Source: Halobacterium rubrum (GTDB lineage Archaea; Halobacteriota; Halobacteria; Halobacteriales; Halobacteriaceae). Taken from it: 64,000 nt of DNA. Position numbers and translations under genes: made by a program. The notes beneath the pieces are model-generated. The model was not told the DNA's origin. It worked only from the letters and a program-made list of their open reading frames with translations, and did no database searches. Shown here piece after piece: positions 15,365-23,891 of this stretch. Numbering within the stretch: the stretch's first letter is position 1; each line of letters begins with the position of its first letter. The stretch is taken from NCBI RefSeq assembly GCF_021729015.1, contig NZ_JAJQQZ010000002.1, positions 372,001 to 436,000 of the forward strand, written 5' to 3'.

Positions 15365-16159
15365 TCACGACTCCCATTCGGCGGAGAGCGCCACAGTATC
15401 ACCGACACCACCCACGAACGGGGACTGGTACTCGACGCCGACTCGTTCGAAGACTGTCGCCGGGATGCCGATGTCGAGCAGCAAGACGTCTGCTCCCGGC
15501 GATTCGTGAAGCCACGACGACGCGAGCCCGGTTTTCGGGAGAGCGAGCGTCACTACGACGTCCGGGTCGACAGCGACGCCCAGTTGTTCCCCAGTCGTCG
15601 CGTCGATACCAGATGGCACGTCGAGAGACACCACCGAGGCGTCGATATCGTTGACCCGGTCCACGATAGCGGCCGCCGGCTCACGGAGCGCACCGTCGAG
15701 CCCGTACCCGACGAGCGAATCGACGACGAGCGTAGACCTGTCCACGTCACCGAGGACACTCCCGGAGCGTTCGGCTGACGCGACAGCCACGGGAACGCCC
15801 ATCTCGTCGAGGATCCGGTGCTGGACCGCTGCGGCGCCCGACAGCGAGGCGGGCTCCCTATCGAGGACCACGCGCACCTCCACGCCGTGGTTCGCGAGGT
15901 GGCGGGCACTAGCCATCCCGCCACCGCCGTTCCCACCGTTTCCGGCCACCACGACGGCACCACTCGGAGACTGCCGGTGGACGACGGCCGCCAGCCCGCG
16001 CCCGGCGTTCTCCATCATCTGGAGCAACTGGAGCCCGAGATCTTCGACCGCGACCCGGTCGACGGCACGCATCTCGGTCGCGGTGACGACTGGGACTCGG
16101 GTGCCTGATTCCGTGTAGAACCGGGGTGTGCCGTCCGGGCAGCGGCTGTTCTCTGTCAT
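15365..16159 (-). CDS. nnrE: NAD(P)H-hydrate epimerase (YjeF N-terminal domain)
   Basis: A 264-residue protein with VTATEMRAVDRVAVEDLGL, MMENAGRGLA, VVVAGNGGNGGGGMASARHL and SLDVPSGIDATTGEQ, the characteristic motifs of the YjeF_N epimerase. The enzyme interconverts R and S forms of hydrated NAD(P)H so that the dehydratase can repair them. The C-terminal dehydratase (NnrD) domain of fused archaeal proteins is absent here, so this is the stand-alone epimerase type. The ATG at 16159 is preferred. Confidence 0.85.
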   Translation of the reverse strand: MTENSRCPDGTPRFYTESGTRVPVVTATEMRAVDRVAVEDLGLQLLQMMENAGRGLAAVVHRQSPSGAVVVAGNGGNGGGGMASARHLANHGVEVRVVLDREPASLSGAAAVQHRILDEMGVPVAVASAERSGSVLGDVDRSTLVVDSLVGYGLDGALREPAAAIVDRVNDIDASVVSLDVPSGIDATTGEQLGVAVDPDVVVTLALPKTGLASSWLHESPGADVLLLDIGIPATVFERVGVEYQSPFVGGVGDTVALSAEWES

Positions 16160-16295
16160 CGTGCCGAGTACTGCCACCGGGGCGACCAAAGCGTTGGTGC
16201 GACAGCCGAGCGCTGGCCCGGCGCCGAGTCGAGAGTCGTGCCGTCGGCATCCGTCCGGAGCTGTGTAGTGGCTGTCCGGAGATAGACAGAACGCA

Positions 16296-16679
16296 TCACC
16301 GGTAGCTCGTGGCCCCGTGAGTCAGTCCCCAGTCGACGGCGGCTTCAACCACTGGCTGGAGCGCAGCTCCGGATTCAGTGAGGGTGTATTCAACACTGAG
16401 CGGCTTGTCCGAGACGACGCGACGGTCCACGACGTCGTCTGCTTCGAGGCGAGACAGACTCTCCGAGAGGACTTTCGACGAGACGGCGTCGATGCGGTCG
16501 TTCAGCGAACTGAACCGGAGTGGCTCCGCGTCGAGGAGGTGGGAGACGATGCGGAGGTGCCACTTGTGCCCGAGCACGTCGCGGACGGCGTCGAACGCCT
16601 CGTCGGGGATTTCGCCGTCCGGCCGCGGGTCGTCGATACGTGAGACGTCTCGACGCATAGGACGACTGTCGGAGCTCAT
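16296..16679 (-). CDS. HxlR-family transcriptional regulator
   Basis: A 127-residue winged-helix protein. The HxlR core is DVLGHKWHLRIVSHLLDAEPLRFSSLNDRI..VSSKVLSESLSRLEADDVVDRR, ending in a VEYTLTESG wing. Unlike the HxlR proteins at 23892 and 63612, it has no N-terminal cysteine cluster. The ATG at 16679 fits a leaderless start better than a TTG at 16709. Its target is unknown. Neighbouring genes on the same strand encode the epimerase and a TauE exporter. Confidence 0.82.
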   Translation of the reverse strand: MSSDSRPMRRDVSRIDDPRPDGEIPDEAFDAVRDVLGHKWHLRIVSHLLDAEPLRFSSLNDRIDAVSSKVLSESLSRLEADDVVDRRVVSDKPLSVEYTLTESGAALQPVVEAAVDWGLTHGATSYR

Positions 16680-16989
16680 TTCCGGAGGACGGAAACGGGA
16701 GCTATTCAACCTGAAGCGGTCGGTGAGCGCAGCTACAGTCCCGCGAAAGAATTAATTAGCTCTCCGAGAGGGAGCGTGGCGCCAGGGGTACACCCCCGAG
16801 CGCTGTCGGGGCGAGGGGTCGACAGGCGCCACCGGGACACGCCTCTGACACTCGCAGGCACGGGGTAGTGTGCCCACTGTCACCCAAGCGCCCCAGTATC
16901 ATAACGCTGAGACAACCGTGTAGTAAGAACGTGAGCGGGAGGTAAGCGCCACGCTGCTGGCGGCCAGGGCGAACTGCCACCTGCGTGCG
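16680..16989. other. Intergenic region without recognised gene
   Basis: About 310 bases between the HxlR gene and the TauE stop. An AT-rich patch near 16748-16760 (AATTAATTAGC) could be a promoter element. No protein-like frame or RNA structure was recognised. Confidence 0.45.
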
Positions 16990-17883
16990 TCACGCGAGCA
17001 GTTCGACGCCGAGCACGAGCGCGCCCACGAGACCGAACACGACGCCGAGACCAGTCTCCATCAGGTCGCTGGGCAGGTACTTGCCGACGCGAGTGCCGAT
17101 CTGGCCGCCGACGAGGACGCCCGGAATCGACCACGCGACCACCCACCAGACCGGCGTCGCAGACAGCGCGTGGACCGTGGCGCCGACCGAGGCCGTGATG
17201 GCGAGCACGAAGACGCTCGTGCCGATGGCGACCCGGGGCGGGACGCGGCACCGGACGACGAGCTGGGTCGTCACGATTTCGGGGAGCCCGGCGCTGATGA
17301 GGCCCGTGACGAACGCGCCGACGCCCGCCAGCCCGACGCCCGGCGGCCGCCAGCAGGTGTCGTACTCGAAGCGCTCGCCGTCGGCGGCCTCGACGACCGT
17401 CGTGCCCCGGCCGTCGTTCTTCCGACGGAGGTACGACCCCTCGCACTCGCCGGGCTCGCAGTCCTCAGTCGGCTCGTAGTAGACCAGGAAGCCGCCGAGC
17501 GCGAGTAACCCGACCCCGAACAGGACCTTCAGGAGTGTCGTCGGGACGTAGTGGGCGGCGAGTGCGCCAACGACGACCGCCGGCAGCGCGGCCGCCAGGA
17601 GATATTTCGCGGTCGAGAAGTCGACGACGCCCTGGCCAACGTACGACCGGAGGCCGTTGCCCATCCCGAACACCTCGGTGAGGAGGCCGGCGCCGATGGC
17701 CTGTGCGGGTGCCAGCCCGACCCCCAGCATGAAGAACGGACTGAAGAACAGCGCCCCGGAGACCCCCGACGCGAGCGCGACTGTCGAGAACACCACCGAG
17801 ACGGGGAAGATCCACCAGTGCGTGAGGAACGTCTCGACGGGGAACCCCGAGAGTGCGAGCGGGGCCGCTACCGACTGGAGCAT
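16990..17883 (-). CDS. TauE/SafE-family exporter (second)
   Basis: A 297-residue membrane protein with VSGALFFSPFFMLGVGL in the first repeat and VTGLISAGLPEIVTTQL in the second. It has about eight helices and a central polar loop that contains three cysteines (DCEPGEC and TCW). It differs clearly from the 4430 and 39917 TauE proteins, so the three are not recent duplicates. Members of this subgroup export sulfite or organosulfur anions. The substrate here is unassigned. A peroxiredoxin follows upstream on the same strand. Confidence 0.82.
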   Translation of the reverse strand: MLQSVAAPLALSGFPVETFLTHWWIFPVSVVFSTVALASGVSGALFFSPFFMLGVGLAPAQAIGAGLLTEVFGMGNGLRSYVGQGVVDFSTAKYLLAAALPAVVVGALAAHYVPTTLLKVLFGVGLLALGGFLVYYEPTEDCEPGECEGSYLRRKNDGRGTTVVEAADGERFEYDTCWRPPGVGLAGVGAFVTGLISAGLPEIVTTQLVVRCRVPPRVAIGTSVFVLAITASVGATVHALSATPVWWVVAWSIPGVLVGGQIGTRVGKYLPSDLMETGLGVVFGLVGALVLGVELLA

Positions 17884-17960
17884 ACGCGACAGTTCCCGGC
17901 AACCGGCTTAATCCTCAGCCAACCCCGCCGTTACGTGCTTACCGTCCGGTGAGTCCCGAT

Positions 17961-18467
17961 TCAGAAGTCGCCCCCGAGCGTCGCGAGCGTCTCCCGAACG
18001 GGCCCCCAGTCCGGCTGTTCGCTGGGGTCGTCAGTCGCCCAGGCGTAGCGGACGGTCCGATCGGTGTCGATGACGAACACGGAGCGCTTCGAGACGCGCT
18101 TGTGGTCCCGGAACTCGTCGTAGAGAACGTCGTAGGTCTCGGCGACCGTTCCGTCGCTGTCGGAGAGCAACGTGAACGCCAGCCCCTCGCGTTCGGCGAA
18201 CGCACCGTGGCTGAACGACTTGTCCGTGGAGACGCCGAAGACGGTGACGTCCTCCTCCAGGTCGACCCAGGCGAGATCGTGCAGCGAACACATGTGGTCC
18301 GTACACGCGGGGTGGAAGTCGAAGAGGTAGAAGCTCAGGACGACCGGGCCGTCCTCGAGCGCGTCGACGAGGCGGTGCCGGCGGACCGCGTCGTCGGTCG
18401 GGTCCGTGGTGGTTCCTGGGAGCTGGAAATCCGGTGCCTCACTGCCTTCAGAAAGCACCGCCTCCAC
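17961..18467 (-). CDS. Peroxiredoxin (AhpC/TSA, Bcp-like)
   Basis: A 168-residue redoxin with GSEAPDFQLPG, then SFYLFDFHPACTDHMCSLHD. The peroxidatic Cys55 sits in the FHPACT variant of the usual FTPxCT, and Cys60, five residues later, can act as resolving cysteine as in Bcp-type enzymes. GVSTDKSFSHGAFAE and RSVFVIDTDRTVRY complete the fold. It would reduce hydrogen peroxide and organic peroxides, using thioredoxin or glutaredoxin, both encoded in this window. No palindromic operator was seen upstream. Confidence 0.85.
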   Translation of the reverse strand: MEAVLSEGSEAPDFQLPGTTTDPTDDAVRRHRLVDALEDGPVVLSFYLFDFHPACTDHMCSLHDLAWVDLEEDVTVFGVSTDKSFSHGAFAEREGLAFTLLSDSDGTVAETYDVLYDEFRDHKRVSKRSVFVIDTDRTVRYAWATDDPSEQPDWGPVRETLATLGGDF

Positions 18468-18655
18468 CTCCGGGGCTACGGTCCGCGGTCTGGTATTGTA
18501 ATGGCGGGTGCTGTGCCGGAATCGGCGACCGGTCGGTCGTCCGAGGGGCCATACGAGAACGAGCGCAAGTTCCCAGCTTTACTGTTCGCGAACCGTCCGG
18601 TTACGGACTTACCTCGACGAAACCGGGGTTCGGTCGCGAACCGGGTGCCGGGTGC

Positions 18656-19090
18656 TCACGCGAGGACGCCGGCACCGACCCAGGCGCCGAGCACGGCGCC
18701 GTAGACGAGGTGGAAGAACAGGAACTGGGCGACGTCCGCGGGTTCCGGGTCCATGTCGAGGACGATGTTCATCCAGAAGACGGCGGCGCCGACGAACAGC
18801 ACGAAGCCGTAGGCGAGCCCGTTGAGGACGCCGTTCGTGAGGTCGACCGGGGTCAACAGGAAAAGCCCGGCGACGCCGATTGCGGCGAATGCGACGCCCG
18901 CGCCGATGCCGTACATCATGTGGAGGAACATGCCCTGTGGCATGTAGTCGTCCGGGCTGCCGTTCCCGACGTACTTCGCGTAGAATGCCGCCGTCGGCGG
19001 TGGTGAGTCGTCTCCGAGCGTCATCATGAACGCCGTCATTATGATTGTCGCAACGATGCCGCCTGCCAGGCCGTCGATGAGTGTGACCAT
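18656..19090 (-). CDS. Conserved four-helix membrane protein
   Basis: A 144-residue protein with about four membrane helices. It starts TLIDGLAGGIVATIIMTAFM, includes MFLHMMYGIGAGVAFAAIG and ends FFHLVYGAVLGAWVGAG. It is haloarchaeal in style, and the repeated GxGAGxAFA helix and His in helices may be functional. I do not recognise a named family with certainty. Two GTTAC-type elements lie upstream (19150-19166 and 19207-19221), suggesting the same control as the DsrE gene. The ATG at 19090 follows a non-coding-like in-frame extension. Confidence 0.72.
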   Translation of the reverse strand: MVTLIDGLAGGIVATIIMTAFMMTLGDDSPPPTAAFYAKYVGNGSPDDYMPQGMFLHMMYGIGAGVAFAAIGVAGLFLLTPVDLTNGVLNGLAYGFVLFVGAAVFWMNIVLDMDPEPADVAQFLFFHLVYGAVLGAWVGAGVLA

Positions 19091-19149
19091 TGGTGTGTAC
19101 TCCGGGCACCCGGTCGGCGGTTCTCGGTTCCGCACCGGAGAACCGCTTG

Positions 19150-19166
19150 GGTTACCTCTAGTTACC
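19150..19166 (-). promoter_or_regulatory. 17-bp operator, membrane-protein gene
   Basis: On the gene strand it reads GGTAACTAGAGGTAACC, matching 14 of 17 positions of the DsrE operator. It lies about 60-76 bases before the ATG at 19090. Confidence 0.55.
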
Positions 19167-19206
19167 TTCGTGGCCACCCACTGGCATAAGTGTGCGTTGA
19201 GCGACT

Positions 19207-19221
19207 GGTTACGGAGTAACC
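19207..19221 (-). promoter_or_regulatory. Inverted repeat GGTTAC-N3-GTAACC
   Basis: GGTTACGGAGTAACC is a near-perfect inverted repeat with a shorter 3-bp spacer, 40 bases beyond the 19150 operator. The adjoining text GAGTAACCAACTGGT is nearly repeated at 42234, before a flavoprotein gene. Confidence 0.45.
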
Positions 19222-19368
19222 AACTGGTAGCCGATGGCAACGCGGGCCGGCGCGTTCCCACAGCAACGGCTGGGCAATCGGCAGCGAGCCGCCCCCACCC
19301 GGCAGGGGAGCGCCGGATGATGAGGATGGCGGCGAGGATGGTGGGACCGTCAGTCGTCGGGCTGCTCG

Positions 19369-19485
19369 TCAGTCCGAGAAGTTCTCCTCGTACGCTTCGG
19401 GGTGGTTCTCCTTGGCGTGCTGTTTCAGCTCGTCGAGGGTGTCGAACGTCGCGCCACAGTCACAGGCGTGTTGGTCGTCGCTCAT
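19369..19485 (-). CDS. 38-residue C2H2 zinc-finger microprotein
   Basis: An ATG at 19485 opens a 38-residue frame: MSDDQHACDCGATFDTLDEL, then KQHAKENHPEAYEENFSD. Cys8 and Cys10 with His23 and His28 form a compact C-x-C-x12-H-x4-H finger. Haloarchaea encode many such single-finger proteins. The composition (acidic, G/C third positions) supports coding. It is too short for default gene calling. Function unknown; it could bind nucleic acid or a partner protein. It lies between the membrane protein and the transducer. Confidence 0.72.
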   Translation of the reverse strand: MSDDQHACDCGATFDTLDELKQHAKENHPEAYEENFSD

Positions 19486-19617
19486 GCACGTCGACCGTCG
19501 GGTCAGTTCGACATAAAATCAGCAGTGAGCCGCAGGTAAGCCGTGTAGCGTCCCGTAACCCGGTGAGAGTTCGGTTAGTACGGACTTATTGTCGCGTGCG
19601 CCAGAATCCCGACAACA

Positions 19618-20526
19618 ATGGCAAGCCACTCCGTCGGCGACGAGGGCGTCGACACCGGAGACGACCCACACCACGACGAACTGGCGGAACTACGTGCGTT
19701 CAAACGAGCAGTCGAGGACGAACTCGACACCGTCGCCGAGACGGCGCCCGGGGCCCACGACCGTCTCTCGACACTCGTCGACACCGTCGACGACCACTCC
19801 GCGTCGCTGACGGTGACGTCTGGAACGCTCGGTGAGCTCGGCGAGGACATCGACTCAGTGTCGCGGAGCGCCGCCGACATCAATCAGGTGAGCGACGAGA
19901 CCGAGTCGGTCGTCCGCGACGCTGAGGAGACCGCGGGCAAGGCACTCACGCAGATCGAGCAGTCCGAGGGGGCGATTGCCGAACTGGCTGACGACGTCGA
20001 CGCGCTCCAGGATTCGTTCGCCGAAGTCGCCGAGCTCCTCGACGTCATCCACACGATTGCCGAGCAGACGAACATGCTCGCGATCAACGCCTCCATCGAG
20101 GCATCCCGCGTCGGCGAAGACGGCGACGGATTCGCCGTCGTGGCCGACGAGGTCAAGGAGCTCGCAGAGCGCTCGGAGGCCCAGGCCCACGAGATCGAGG
20201 ACATCGTCGACGACGTGCAGGGCGAACTCGACGAGACGGTCGACAGCCTCGGGACCGTGAACAGCGCGACCAGCGAAGCGGCCGACGACGTGCAGGCTGT
20301 CATCGAGGACCTGGGCCGCATCGAGGAGTTCGTCGATAGAACCTCTGAAGGCGTCGACGACATCGCGGCGGCCACGCAGTCCCAGGCCGACCGCGCCAGC
20401 GAGGTCGCGAACTCGATGATGGACGCGATGCGGACGGTCGACGGCCTCCAGACTGACCTCGAAGCGGCCCGCGGGGACGCGCGTCGGCTCGCCGACGCGG
20501 CCGACAGCCTGGAATCACAGCGCTAG
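19618..20526 (+). CDS. Soluble methyl-accepting chemotaxis-type transducer
   Basis: A 302-residue protein with no membrane helix, almost entirely coiled coil. The conserved signalling hairpin [18 protein letters not shown] (about residues 154-171) and [15 protein letters not shown] identify the MCP cytoplasmic domain that docks CheW/CheA. The N-terminal about 60 residues are acidic and contain no known sensor domain. It belongs to the cytoplasmic Htr-type transducers, and the signal is unknown. No che genes are in the window. The ATG at 19618 ends a promoter with ACTTATT at 19585-19591. Confidence 0.88.
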   Translation: MASHSVGDEGVDTGDDPHHDELAELRAFKRAVEDELDTVAETAPGAHDRLSTLVDTVDDHSASLTVTSGTLGELGEDIDSVSRSAADINQVSDETESVVRDAEETAGKALTQIEQSEGAIAELADDVDALQDSFAEVAELLDVIHTIAEQTNMLAINASIEASRVGEDGDGFAVVADEVKELAERSEAQAHEIEDIVDDVQGELDETVDSLGTVNSATSEAADDVQAVIEDLGRIEEFVDRTSEGVDDIAAATQSQADRASEVANSMMDAMRTVDGLQTDLEAARGDARRLADAADSLESQR

Positions 20527-20858
20527 TTTTCGAGCGCCGCCCGGAGCGCCGCCGCCTCGTGGACGCCACTCATTCGTTCAGCGGCCATACCGTCCTCGTA
20601 GACGACGAACGTGGGGATCGACCGGACGCTGTGGTCGACGGCGACCGTTGGGAGCGCTTCCACGTCGACGGTGAGGATTGGTGTTTCGACTGTCGCAGCT
20701 ACTGTCTCTACGATGGGTGCGGCGATGGTGCACGGGCCACACCAGTCCGCGTAGAAGTACGCGAGTACGCGGTCGTCGGTCGCGAGGGCGGTTTCGAACT
20801 CGTCGACGGTCTCGATTGCCACTGGGCCGCTGGTGGTCTCGTTGGGCTGACTCGCCAT
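20523..20858 (-). CDS. Thioredoxin (second)
   Basis: A 111-residue thioredoxin fold with YADWCGPC ending at residue 43 (Cys40, Cys43) and cis-Pro in [11 protein letters not shown]. The last codons overlap the end of the convergent transducer gene by four bases. Upstream bases contain GTTACC (20883) and GTAAGTTAC (20910-20918), which do not fit the 17-bp operator consensus. It may serve the peroxiredoxin or the flavoproteins nearby. It differs clearly from the trxA at 6224. Confidence 0.88.
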   Translation of the reverse strand: MASQPNETTSGPVAIETVDEFETALATDDRVLAYFYADWCGPCTIAAPIVETVAATVETPILTVDVEALPTVAVDHSVRSIPTFVVYEDGMAAERMSGVHEAAALRAALEN

Positions 20859-20932
20859 ACCGCTAGCTTCACGTCGGGGCGTGTTACCACTTAGCGAACG
20901 TCTGCGTGAGTAAGTTACGTCCCGTTCACTCC

Positions 20933-21958
20933 CTATTCGGCTTCGCCCGAATCTGTCCGCGACTCGATTATCTGTTGCGTTCGCTCGTCGACTTTGACGA
21001 AGTGACAGAGCGGGTTCCCGGGGTAGACGACGGGGTTCTCCAGCACGCCGACGAGCACGCCCGTGAACGGCGCCCTCACCTCGGTGACGTCGGTCTTGAA
21101 CGGATTCGTGATGCGACAGATAACCGCGTCCTCCCGGACGAGATCGCCGTGGTCGTATCGCATCTCCACGATGCCGCCGTCGTCCGCGCGCAGCCACGTC
21201 TTCTCGTCCCAGCCCGAGATAACGGTGCGCCAGCCCGGCCAGCGCACCGTCTCCTGGGGGTAGACGCCATACTCGGCGAGGACGCTCCGGACGCCCGCGA
21301 GCGCGTCGTCGATGAACGACCGTTCGAACCGGTGGGCTTCCCCCATCTCGATGGTAATGGTGGGGATGCCGGCCTTCGTCGCCTCGGTGCGCAACATCCC
21401 CTCGGAGCCCTCGCCGTCCATGATGACACTCGACCCGAACGCCTGCGCGAGCCGCGCGACCTCGTCGTCGCCCATGTCGGCGCGGACGTGGAACAAGTTG
21501 GTGCGGCCACGCGTGGAGGTGTGGAAGTCGAGGCCGTAGTCGCAGGGCTCGATGAAGTTCTCGAAGATCGTGGCGGCGACCCGCCGCGTGCTCGTGGACC
21601 CCTCCTTCCCCGGGAACGCCCGGTTGAGGTCCCTGTCGTAGACGGGGAAGTACCGCTGCTGGGTGACGAACCCCTGGACGTTCAACACGGGCAGGCAGAC
21701 CAGGGTGCCGTGGATGTGCTCGTGCTCCCACTCGTGAGCGACCTCGCGGACCACTTCGATACCGTTCAGTTCGTCGCCGTGGATGGCCGCCGAGAGGAAC
21801 ACCGTCGGTCCGCCGTGGCTGCCGTTGATGACGGTGACGGGGATGCGGACCGGGTCGCCGAGGTACGTCTCGCTGACGGGATACCGGAACTGTTCGGTCT
21901 CGCCCGGCTGCACCGCGCCGCCCTCGTAGGTGAAGGGTGTCGCAGGTTCGGTGGTCAT
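20933..21958 (-). CDS. Succinylglutamate desuccinylase/aspartoacylase-family hydrolase
   Basis: A 341-residue M14-like zinc hydrolase. AAIHGDELNGIEVV places ligands His60 and Glu63, and YGLDFHTST gives the third ligand His146. The C-terminal third (from about residue 250) is the beta-rich lipoyl-like domain of this group. Characterised relatives remove acyl groups from N-acylated amino acids. It is divergent from a RimK-type ATP-grasp ligase. Such pairing is known in bacteria and suggests that the hydrolase trims a peptide or amide product made by the ligase. The substrate is unknown. Confidence 0.85.
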   Translation of the reverse strand: MTTEPATPFTYEGGAVQPGETEQFRYPVSETYLGDPVRIPVTVINGSHGGPTVFLSAAIHGDELNGIEVVREVAHEWEHEHIHGTLVCLPVLNVQGFVTQQRYFPVYDRDLNRAFPGKEGSTSTRRVAATIFENFIEPCDYGLDFHTSTRGRTNLFHVRADMGDDEVARLAQAFGSSVIMDGEGSEGMLRTEATKAGIPTITIEMGEAHRFERSFIDDALAGVRSVLAEYGVYPQETVRWPGWRTVISGWDEKTWLRADDGGIVEMRYDHGDLVREDAVICRITNPFKTDVTEVRAPFTGVLVGVLENPVVYPGNPLCHFVKVDERTQQIIESRTDSGEAE

Positions 21959-22074
21959 GGTGTGTCGAACGCAGTCGGCAGCCACATTGAAACCAGCACC
22001 GAGGGTGCAACCGTGTTACACACTCGCACTGTGGATAAGGCGGCGCGTCGCGACTGTCGACAGGAGGCGTCCCC

Positions 22075-23460
22075 ATGGCTGGCACACCAACCGACACGAC
22101 AGCGAGACAGCGCGCGGCCGACGCACAGGTGACCGACCGAGCGGAGGCCACAGCTGACGGCCACGGCGTCCGGGTCGGCGTTCTCAGCACCCACAACAGC
22201 AAGGAGACGAAGGCGATCCTGAACGCCGTCCGAGCGCTCGGCCACGACCCCGTCTGGCTCCGCGACGAGAACGTGGCGTCCCGTATCGAGGACGGGACGG
22301 TCCACCGTACGCCCGCCGTCGACGTCCTCGTCAACCGCCTGCTGCTCACGAAGAGCGACAGCCTCCTCGAGGACCTCGAACTCGCGGCGCTGTACGAAGA
22401 CGGGACGCCGACGCTGAACGCGACGGCAGCGGTCACGGACGCGCTCCACAAGTTCCGCGCCGGCGCGAAGCTCGCCGCGGCGGGGCTCCCGATTCCCGAC
22501 GCGTACTTCGGCCGGTCACCACAGACGTTCGACGCGTGGACAGACCACCTCGAGGACGCCGCGCACAAGCAGACAGTCGGGACGAACGGCCGACAGATGG
22601 CCATCGTCTCCCCGGACGAGGCTGTCGGTCCGACTATCGGCGGCGAGCAGTCGTTCGTGCAGGCGCTCCTCGACGAGAGCCGCGACCGGCCGTCGGACCT
22701 CCGCGTCTACGTCGTCGACGGCGAGGTGGTGGCGGCGATGCGGCGGTACGCACCCGACGGGGACTGGCGGACGAACGTGGCGCTCGGCGGCGACGTCGAG
22801 GACGCGACCGACGATCTCGGCGCCGAGCCGCGGCGATTGGCCGTCGAGGCCGCGGACGTCCTCGACCTCGACGTGGCCGGCGTGGACCTGATGCTGGACG
22901 GCGGGGAGTGGTACGTCCTGGAGGTGAACGTCACTGCGGGGTTCAAGGGCCTGTTCGAGGCGACCGGCGTGTCCGTGGCACCGTACATCGCGCAGTTGGC
23001 AATCGAACAGGGTGGCGGTCGCGTCGACCCTGACGCCGTCGCCGACCTGGCGTCGACGCTCGACGACTCGGTGCCGGACTGCAAGCCTACAGCCGATGAG
23101 AGCAACGGCGGCGGGGACGACGTACTCGGGTACACGACACGAGTCGCAGTCAGCGGCTGCGACGGTGCGGCGGAGGCAGTCGCGAAGTCCGACTCGGGAG
23201 CCCGGCGAACGAGCGTCGACGCCGAGCTGGCGGGCCGCGTCGGGGCGGGACCGCTGGTCGGCACGACGTCGGTGCGGTCGGGGTCCGCACGTGGGACGGA
23301 GACTCGACCGCTGGTGGACCTCGACGTGCGCGTGAGCGGCGAGTGGCGGACGGTCACGGCGAGCGTCGCGGACCGCACAGACATGACCTATCCCGTGTTG
23401 CTCGGCCGGGATCTCTTGGAATCGTATAAGCTGGACATCAGCCGGACGGTCGAGGAGTGA
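22075..23460 (+). CDS. RimK-type ATP-grasp ligase fused to RimB/retropepsin-like domain
   Basis: A 461-residue protein. Residues about 30-325 form an ATP-grasp ligase: VGVLSTHNSKETKAI, KFRAGAKLAAAGLPIPD, DLRVYVVDGEVVAAM and the metal-binding LEVNVTAGFKGL. Residues about 355-461 contain SDSGARRTSVDA with Asp373 and RTDMTYPVLLGRDLL, the pattern of the aspartyl-protease-like RimB/ATP-dependent zinc protease family. RimK enzymes add Glu residues to ribosomal protein S6 or make glutamate peptides. The fused domain may cleave or recognise such products. Its partner is the divergent aspartoacylase-like gene. Confidence 0.82.
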   Translation: MAGTPTDTTARQRAADAQVTDRAEATADGHGVRVGVLSTHNSKETKAILNAVRALGHDPVWLRDENVASRIEDGTVHRTPAVDVLVNRLLLTKSDSLLEDLELAALYEDGTPTLNATAAVTDALHKFRAGAKLAAAGLPIPDAYFGRSPQTFDAWTDHLEDAAHKQTVGTNGRQMAIVSPDEAVGPTIGGEQSFVQALLDESRDRPSDLRVYVVDGEVVAAMRRYAPDGDWRTNVALGGDVEDATDDLGAEPRRLAVEAADVLDLDVAGVDLMLDGGEWYVLEVNVTAGFKGLFEATGVSVAPYIAQLAIEQGGGRVDPDAVADLASTLDDSVPDCKPTADESNGGGDDVLGYTTRVAVSGCDGAAEAVAKSDSGARRTSVDAELAGRVGAGPLVGTTSVRSGSARGTETRPLVDLDVRVSGEWRTVTASVADRTDMTYPVLLGRDLLESYKLDISRTVEE

Positions 23461-23525
23461 TGGCCGTGATTCCGGACCAGTGGACGGACAGCGATACCGA
23501 GGGAGCGAGTGACCGATGGCGCTGA
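23460..23525 (+). CDS. Possible 21-residue coupled peptide
   Basis: The RimK stop TGA overlaps an ATG (TGATG). This opens MAVIPDQWTDSDTEGASDRW plus Arg, which ends ten bases inside the next gene. It may only serve to carry ribosomes from RimK to the wHTH gene, or be noise. No family is recognised. Confidence 0.25.
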   Translation: MAVIPDQWTDSDTEGASDRWR

Positions 23526-23779
23526 GTCGGGCGGCGGTACTCGACGCGCTCGCAACGCAGAGCGAGGATAGACCACCTCGAACGACGACGGTGGCCGACC
23601 TCGCAACGGCGCTGGACGCAGACTGTCACGCAGTCCGTAGGCAGGTCAGTAACCTCGTGGACTGTGGGCTCGCTAGTCGCGACGGCGAGGGGGAGGTTCG
23701 CGTCACCCGGGCCGGTGCGGCAGTTGCAGCGATGGACGTCGAGGGCGTCGTCGTGGTAGACCTGGATGGAACGGAATGA
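23516..23779 (+). CDS. Small winged-helix DNA-binding protein
   Basis: An 87-residue protein predicted to be a single winged helix: TVADLATALDADCHAVRRQV (recognition helix), VSNLVDCGLASRDGEGEVRVT (wing). It has haloarchaeal codon use and lies downstream of the RimK fusion on the same strand, so it may be co-transcribed. It has two cysteines. It has no effector domain. Likely regulator, target unknown. Alternative: a nucleic-acid-binding accessory protein of the ligase system. Confidence 0.65.
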   Translation: MALSRAAVLDALATQSEDRPPRTTTVADLATALDADCHAVRRQVSNLVDCGLASRDGEGEVRVTRAGAAVAAMDVEGVVVVDLDGTE

Positions 23780-23844
23780 ACCGGTGACGAGTCGGCAGAG
23801 CGGCGCCCGACCCCGTGGCCGATGTGGATTGTGTTCCGTAACTA

Positions 23845-23861
23845 AGTTTCTTAGGGTAACT
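23845..23861 (+). promoter_or_regulatory. 17-bp operator upstream of HxlR gene
   Basis: AGTTTCTTAGGGTAACT matches the consensus of the 15229 and 51643 palindromes at about 15 of 17 positions (allowing R/Y at the ends). It ends 30 bases before the HxlR ATG. It is embedded in CTAAG-TTT-CTTAG (23842-23854), a second inverted repeat. Autoregulation is likely. Confidence 0.55.
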
Positions 23862-23891
23862 ACTAAGTCGTCGGCGACCGAAGAGATAGGT

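Noticed and set aside
16680-16709. TTG start at 16709 for the HxlR gene
   Set aside because: ATG at 16679 fits better. No ribosome site supports the TTG.
20883-20918. GTTACC and GTAAGTTAC before the second thioredoxin as another 17-bp operator
   Set aside because: The spacing and arms do not fit the consensus at 15229 and 51643. Single GTTAC half-sites are expected by chance at this frequency.
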